Source: Roseivivax sp. GX 12232 (lineage in GTDB: Bacteria; Pseudomonadota; Alphaproteobacteria; Rhodobacterales; Rhodobacteraceae). From it: a DNA stretch of 64,000 bases. Location: positions 1-64,000 of the forward strand of contig NZ_JAJSEC010000005.1 in the NCBI RefSeq assembly GCF_021272185.1, read 5' to 3'. The translations under genes and the position numbers were made by a program. Numbering within the stretch: the first letter of the stretch is position 1; each line of letters opens with the position of its first letter. Below the pieces are notes generated by a model. That model saw nothing but the letters and a program-made list of their open reading frames with translations. It did not search any database and had not been told where the DNA came from. Positions 59,625-64,000 of the stretch are shown piece by piece.

Positions 59625-60058
59625 TGTCCCGCACGCCCCCGCCCCGCCGCGACGCCTTTCCCGCCTTCGTGCCGATGCAGACGCGCTGGAACGACAACGA
59701 CGAATACGGGCATCTGAACAACGCCACCTATCTCGAGCTATTCGACACGGCGATCACCTACTGGCAGATGGACAACGGCATCGAGGTGCGCGGCCCCGAC
59801 GCCTGGCGCTTCGTGGTGGTCGAGAACGGCTGCACCTATTTCCGCGAGGTCGGCTTTCCCGACCGGCTCTCGGCGGGGCTGCGGATCACCCGGCTGGGGT
59901 CGTCCTCGTATCGGATCGAGGTGGCGCTCTTCCGCGAGGGCGAGGAGGAGGCCGCGAGCCTCGGCTACTTCGTGAACGTGCTGACCGACGCCGAGGCCCG
60001 CCCGACGCCGATGCCCGAGGACCTCAAGGCGCGCTTCGCGCCGCTGGTGGTGGACTAG
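59624..60058 (+). CDS. 4HBT-type acyl-CoA thioesterase
   Basis: A 144-aa hotdog-fold thioesterase of the 4-hydroxybenzoyl-CoA type. TRWNDNDEYGHLNNATYLELFD near residue 20 has the Asp and the HxNN loop of the family. ENGCTYFREVGFPDRLSAGLRI follows. It overlaps the previous gene by one base, so the TauE-TIGR02186-thioesterase trio is probably one unit. Substrate unknown. It converges on uvrC; a 6-bp hairpin without a T-run lies at 60105-60121. Confidence 0.86.
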   Translation: MSRTPPPRRDAFPAFVPMQTRWNDNDEYGHLNNATYLELFDTAITYWQMDNGIEVRGPDAWRFVVVENGCTYFREVGFPDRLSAGLRITRLGSSSYRIEVALFREGEEEAASLGYFVNVLTDAEARPTPMPEDLKARFAPLVVD

Positions 60059-60223
60059 GCGCAGCAGAGGCGATGAGAGGCCACTGTGGTGCGGTGGGCG
60101 CTCCTGAGGGGGCCTCAGGGCGCAGCCGAGGCCGGTAGACACCCACAGGGCGCCGCAGGGCGCACGCGCGGTGGCATGGCGCCGCACATAAGCCAGCCGC
60201 CTCGACGGCGCGCCAGCCGCCCC

Positions 60224-62092
60224 TCACCCCTTCTCGTGGAAATGCCCGTAGATGCGCTCCGCCAGCGCCTCGCTAACCCCTTCCACGGCCTTGAGGTCCG
60301 CGAGATTCGCCCGGCTCACCGCCTTGGCCGAGCCGAAGTGGCTCAGGAGCGCGCGTTTACGCGAGGCGCCCACCCCCTGGATTTCATCCAACGGATTGCT
60401 GCCCATGGACTTCGCCCGCTTGGCCCGATGCGTGCCGATGGCGAAGCGGTGCGCCTCGTCGCGCAGGCGCTGCACGAAATACAGCACCGGGTCGTTGTGG
60501 CGGAGCGCAAAGGGCCGCTGGCCGGTGCGGTAGAACTCTTCCTTGCCGTGGTCGCGGTCGACGCCCTTGGCGACGCCGACCATGGGGATGTCCTCCACCC
60601 CCTGTTCGGCCATGATCTCATGCACCGCCGAGACCTGCCCCGCGCCGCCGTCGATCAGCAGAAGATCCGGCCACATGCCCTTGTCGCGGTCCGGGTCCTC
60701 TTTCTGGAGCCGCTTGAAGCGCCGGGTCAGCACCTCCTTCATCATCCCGAAGTCGTCGCCCGGGGTCAGCTCCTCGCCGCGGATGTTGAACTTGCGATAC
60801 TGGCTTTTCAGAAAACCCTCGGGGCCCGCGACGATCATCGCGCCGACGGCATTGGTGCCCTGGATGTGCGAGTTGTCGTAGACCTCGATGCGCTCGGGCG
60901 GCCCGTCGAGGCCGAAGGCCTCGGCCAGCCCGCGCAAGAGCTTGGTCTGGGTCGCGGTCTCGGACATCTTGCGCGCCAGGCTCTCGCGGGCGTTGCGCAC
61001 CGCGCCCTCGACCAGCTCGGCCTTCTCGCCCCGCTGCGGCACCGAGATCTCGACCTTGCGGCCGAGCTTCTCGGTCAAGAGCTCCTGCATCAGGTCCGGG
61101 CTTTCGATGGCATGGGACAGAAGGATGCGCCGCGGCGGCTCCTTGGTGTCGTAGAACTGCCCGACGAAGGCTTCGAGCACCTCGGCGGCATCCACGTCCT
61201 CGCCGACGCGGGGATAGAAGTCGCGGTTGCCCCAGTTCTGGTTGGCGCGGATGAAGAAGACCTGCACGCAGGCCTGGCCGTGCTCCATGTGCAGCGCGAT
61301 GATGTCGGCCTCGGCGACACCCTTGGGGTTGATGCCCTGCACCGATTGCACCTGGGTCAGCGCCCGGATCCGGTCGCGCAGCGCCGCCGCGCGTTCGAAC
61401 TCCATGGCCTCCGAGGCCTCCTGCATGGCGGCGGCCAGGGTCTCCTGGATCTTGGTGTCGCGCCCAGACAGGAAGCGTTCGGCGTCGCGCACGCTTTCGG
61501 CGTAATCCGCCTCGGAGATGCGGCCCACGCAGGGCGCGGAGCAGCGCTTGATCTGGTGCAGCAGGCAGGGCCGCGTGCGGCTCTCGAAGATCGAATCCGA
61601 GCAATTGCGCAGCAGGAAGACCTTCTGCAGCTGGTTCAGCGTCCGGTTCACCGCGCCCGCCGAGGCGAAGGGCCCGTAGTAAGAGCCCTTCTGCCGCTTG
61701 GCGCCCCGGTGCTTGCGGATCATCGGGTAGGCGTGATCGCCGGTCACCAGGATGTTCGGGAAGGACTTGTCGTCCCGCAGGAGCACGTTGAACTTCGGCT
61801 TGAGCTGCTTGATCAGGTTCTGCTCGAGCAGCAGCGCCTCGGTCTCGGTCCTGGTGGTCAGGAACATCATCGAGGCGGTTTCCGAGATCATCCGCGCGAT
61901 GCGCCGCGAATGCCCCGAGGGCCGGGCATAGTTCGAGACCCGCGCCTTGAGGTTGCGGGCCTTGCCGACGTAAAGCACGCGGCTCTGTTCATCCAGCATC
62001 CGGTAGACGCCCGGAGAGCTGTCCAGCGTCTTCAGATAGCCCTGGATGACCTCGTGGCCGGTGGCGGGGATGTCGTTCTGGCGGTCGCTCAC
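60224..62092 (-). CDS. uvrC: excinuclease ABC subunit C
   Basis: Nuclease subunit of nucleotide excision repair, 622 aa. GIY-YIG domain: [20 protein letters not shown] near residue 20. Cys-rich region: [15 protein letters not shown] near 155. UVR motif: [18 protein letters not shown] near 205. C-terminal RNase H-like domain with [15 protein letters not shown] (catalytic Asp) near 465, and helix-hairpin-helix at the end ([17 protein letters not shown]). The GTG at 62092 with GGAAGAG just upstream is preferred; an in-frame TTG at 62155 would add 21 residues without resemblance to UvrC. Confidence 0.95.
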   Translation of the reverse strand: MSDRQNDIPATGHEVIQGYLKTLDSSPGVYRMLDEQSRVLYVGKARNLKARVSNYARPSGHSRRIARMISETASMMFLTTRTETEALLLEQNLIKQLKPKFNVLLRDDKSFPNILVTGDHAYPMIRKHRGAKRQKGSYYGPFASAGAVNRTLNQLQKVFLLRNCSDSIFESRTRPCLLHQIKRCSAPCVGRISEADYAESVRDAERFLSGRDTKIQETLAAAMQEASEAMEFERAAALRDRIRALTQVQSVQGINPKGVAEADIIALHMEHGQACVQVFFIRANQNWGNRDFYPRVGEDVDAAEVLEAFVGQFYDTKEPPRRILLSHAIESPDLMQELLTEKLGRKVEISVPQRGEKAELVEGAVRNARESLARKMSETATQTKLLRGLAEAFGLDGPPERIEVYDNSHIQGTNAVGAMIVAGPEGFLKSQYRKFNIRGEELTPGDDFGMMKEVLTRRFKRLQKEDPDRDKGMWPDLLLIDGGAGQVSAVHEIMAEQGVEDIPMVGVAKGVDRDHGKEEFYRTGQRPFALRHNDPVLYFVQRLRDEAHRFAIGTHRAKRAKSMGSNPLDEIQGVGASRKRALLSHFGSAKAVSRANLADLKAVEGVSEALAERIYGHFHEKG

Positions 62093-62404
62093 GTCTCTTC
62101 CGTGCCGATTCTCTGTGCCATTGCTGTGATTCTCGATTCGCCCTGTCCAAGGCAATGTAACAGCTCTGTTTCAAGCCAAATTGCATCCACGATTCCTGTG
62201 GACAAACCTTGGGAGAAATCTTGGGTTGGTCGAATTTTCCCTTTGTTTATGACGGTTTCGTTACTTCGCCTAATTTTTAGGCAACCCCAGAATCTATTGA
62301 TTTAAAACGGGATTTTTATGATGTGTGCCATGGCATCCCGGAATGCCCCGCGTTGTTCACGCAACGCCGCGAATGCAGCCGCCGGTGAACAACTGTGCGC
62401 AGAG
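62093..62404. other. uvrC upstream region: no gene seen
   Basis: An AT-rich stretch (62156-62320) in a GC-rich neighbourhood, likely the uvrC promoter. It holds a palindrome GCCTAA-TTT-TTAGGC at 62268-62282. No gene or RNA is recognised. Confidence 0.5.
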
Positions 62405-63193
62405 TCACTCGGTCCCGGCCACGTCGGGGGTCTGCCAGGCCAGGTGCTGGCCCCCGTCGACGCAGAGCAATTGCCCCGTGATACCGGGCGAATCATAGAA
62501 GTATGCCAGCGCGCCCGTGATGTCTTCGGGGTTGGCGCCGCGTTCCAGGATGGTCGCCCGGCGCTGCCGGTCGAAGTGTTCTGCGGACTGGCGTCCGCCC
62601 TGCAGCGTCGGCCCCGGCCCGATGGCATTGACCCGCACCTGCGGCGCCAGCGCCATGGCGGCGGTCTGGGTGAAGGCCCAGAGCCCCATCTTGGCGATCG
62701 TGTAGGACATGAACTCCGGCGTCAGCTTGCGCACCCGCTGGTCGAGCATGTTCACCACCAGCCCCTGGGCCACCGGCTCTCCGGCGGCATCCGCCGTCAC
62801 TCCCGGCACCTGGCCCGCGAAGGCCTGGGTCAGCACGAAGGGCGCGCGCAGGTTGCTCTCGATATGGCGGTCCCAACTCGTGCGGTCGGCGGTCGTGATG
62901 TCGTCATGCTCGAAGATCGAGGCGTTGTTGATCAGGACCGTGAGCGGCCCGCCCAGGGCCTCGGTGGCGCGCGGCACCAGGGTCTCGACCTCATCCTCGT
63001 TCAGAAGATCGGCCTGGAGCGCCACGGCGCGGCCGCCCTGGGCGCAGATCTCCTCGCAGAGGCTCTCTGCCTCCGCGCTGGAGCTGTTGTAATGCACGCC
63101 GATCTCGAGGCCTCGGCCGGCCAGGTACAGCGCCATGGCGCGGCCCAGCCGCTTGCCGGCGCCGGTCACGAGGGCGCGGGGCTGAAGGGACAT
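62405..63193 (-). CDS. short-chain dehydrogenase/reductase
   Basis: A 262-aa SDR enzyme. The nucleotide-binding loop is VTGAGKRLGRAMALYLAG near residue 9, with Arg after the Gly-rich run suggesting NADP preference. NNASIFEH lies near 90, and the catalytic YTIAK near 165 with Ser/Asp-region MLDQRVRKL before it. The pattern resembles FolM/pteridine-reductase-like SDRs (YTIAKMGLWAFTQT), but the substrate is uncertain. AAGGAGG six bases before the ATG at 63193 decides the start. The upstream neighbour is the antiporter on the same strand, 22 bases away. Confidence 0.87.
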   Translation of the reverse strand: MSLQPRALVTGAGKRLGRAMALYLAGRGLEIGVHYNSSSAEAESLCEEICAQGGRAVALQADLLNEDEVETLVPRATEALGGPLTVLINNASIFEHDDITTADRTSWDRHIESNLRAPFVLTQAFAGQVPGVTADAAGEPVAQGLVVNMLDQRVRKLTPEFMSYTIAKMGLWAFTQTAAMALAPQVRVNAIGPGPTLQGGRQSAEHFDRQRRATILERGANPEDITGALAYFYDSPGITGQLLCVDGGQHLAWQTPDVAGTE

Positions 63194-63215
63194 GGTCATC
63201 CTCCTTGCTGATGTC

Positions 63216-64000
63216 TCAGAAGAGCACGAACCCCACATAGGCCAGATAGCCCGCGGTCAATGCCAGGCCCCAGCTCCGGGTGATGTTGCGCCCCATGAAG
63301 ACGAAGGGCGCGAGCAGGAGCGAGGCCCCGAGCATGACCCAGAGGTCGAAGCGCAGGAACTCGGCGTCGACCTCCATGGGGGCGATCAGGCTCGCCACGC
63401 CGATGATGGCCAGGAGGTTGAACATGTTCGAGCCGATGACATTGCCGAGCGCCACATCCGCCTGCCGCCGCAGCGCCGCCGACACCGTGGTCGCGAGCTC
63501 CGGCAGCGAGGTGCCGAGCGCCACCAGCGTCAGCCCGATCACCGTGTCCGAGACGCCGAACCGCTGGGCGATCTCGCGGGCGCTGTCGACCAGCAGGTCG
63601 GCGCCCAGCGGCAGCCCCGCGAGGCCGAGCGCGAGGTAGAGGATGACCTTCCACCAGCGCATGTCCGGGTCGGCCTCCTCCAGCGCCTCGTCGGGCGCCA
63701 CAGCGGGCGCCTCGGCGCTGGCCAGGGCGCCGTTGCGCCGGTGTTTCAGGCTGTCGCGGAAGTTGTCGGCCAGGATCACCGCCAGCACCGCCAGAAGCAT
63801 CGCCCCCGAGACCCAGTCGAAGACCCCGCGCATCGCCAGGAGGATGAACAGCCCCGAGGCCCCGAGCATGATCACGTAGCTCTTGCGGGTGTCGCATTCG
63901 GCGGTGTGCATCACCGCCAAGATCGCCGGCACGCCCAGCACCAGGAGCACGTTGGCGGTGTTCGAGCCCACCACGTTGCCAAGCGCGATGCCGGGCGCCC
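63216..64000 (-). CDS. Na+/Ca2+ exchanger family antiporter (5' end beyond window)
   Basis: CaCA-superfamily antiporter, YrbG-like, with 261 codons visible. The coding frame continues past the window edge, so the N-terminus is missing. The second half of the first alpha repeat (GNVVGSNTANVLLVLG) is at the edge. The second repeat has ALGTSLPELATTVSAALR and NVIGSNMFNLLAIIG, with the paired ion-binding Glu and Asn/Asp sites. A hydrophilic loop (EAPAVAPDEALEEADPDM) divides the halves, and hydrophobic segments fill the remainder. It likely exchanges Ca2+ or K+ for Na+. Confidence 0.9.
   Translation of the reverse strand, partial: APGIALGNVVGSNTANVLLVLGVPAILAVMHTAECDTRKSYVIMLGASGLFILLAMRGVFDWVSGAMLLAVLAVILADNFRDSLKHRRNGALASAEAPAVAPDEALEEADPDMRWWKVILYLALGLAGLPLGADLLVDSAREIAQRFGVSDTVIGLTLVALGTSLPELATTVSAALRRQADVALGNVIGSNMFNLLAIIGVASLIAPMEVDAEFLRFDLWVMLGASLLLAPFVFMGRNITRSWGLALTAGYLAYVGFVLF

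Noticed and set aside
60105-60121. CCTGAG/CTCAGG hairpin as terminator between thioesterase and uvrC
   Set aside because: Six base pairs and no T-run on either strand.

Overview
The window is a high-GC alphaproteobacterial chromosome segment, most likely from Rhodobacteraceae (Rhodobacterales, Roseobacter-like). This rests on the chvI/chvG-hprK-rapZ-PTS cluster beside a divergent pckA, a CcrM-type methyltransferase, a methylsuccinyl-CoA dehydrogenase candidate of the ethylmalonyl-CoA pathway, and an ectoine operon that suggests a marine or halotolerant lifestyle. No rRNA, tRNA, CRISPR, prophage or transposase gene was recognised. Gene content is mostly core, so the unusual material lies in the intergenic regions.

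Layout. 0-3.6 kb: dnaE (minus). 3.7-13.5 kb: a tiny membrane peptide, then xanthine dehydrogenase xdhABC running into a complete BMP-type purine/nucleoside ABC transporter (ATPase, two permeases, binding protein), closed by a strong terminator. 13.6-15.3 kb: repeat-rich intergenic DNA around a glyoxalase-fold gene. 15.3-19.2 kb: DNA-repair helicase and PdeM nuclease, plus a thioesterase. 19.3-24.8 kb (minus): acyltransferase, HPr, EIIA, rapZ, hprK, chvG and chvI, a regulatory PTS fused to an envelope/acid-sensing two-component system. pckA diverges from it. 26.8-30 kb: a secreted hypothetical, a TauE/SafE permease and the mcd candidate. 30.8-37 kb: tamA-tamB. 37.6-42.2 kb: ectR divergent from ectABC-ask. 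43-46 kb (minus): EamA permease, ccrM, rnhB. 46.7-52.7 kb: ABC1 kinase, glyoxalase-fold protein, class IV aminotransferase, UspA, nfuA-tsaB-rimI. 52.8-57.8 kb: a second complete BMP-type ABC transporter. 57.9-64 kb: TauE-like permease with its TIGR02186-type partner, a thioesterase, uvrC, a short-chain dehydrogenase and a Na+/Ca2+ exchanger cut by the window edge.

Most notable signal. A family of about 165-bp intergenic elements occurs at least seven times, with an eighth degenerate copy, at about 14.8, 15.0, 30.2, 37.2, 42.4, 42.8, 46.3 and 50.6 kb, in both orientations. Each has a 5-bp hairpin, an 18-bp inverted repeat, a nested 8-10-bp inverted repeat and a conserved unpaired core (roughly TGACCTTGC-N4-ATAAA-SCGC). 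Two subfamilies differ by compensatory base-pair changes in the arms, so the fold rather than the sequence appears conserved. This is the best candidate for something undescribed.

Other points. Three GANTC sites sit inside a 10-bp dyad directly upstream of ccrM. An EctR-like operator overlaps the ect promoter. XdhB carries an Ala/Pro-rich insert. A 200-bp hairpin-bearing unit is tandemly duplicated at 13.7-14.1 kb.
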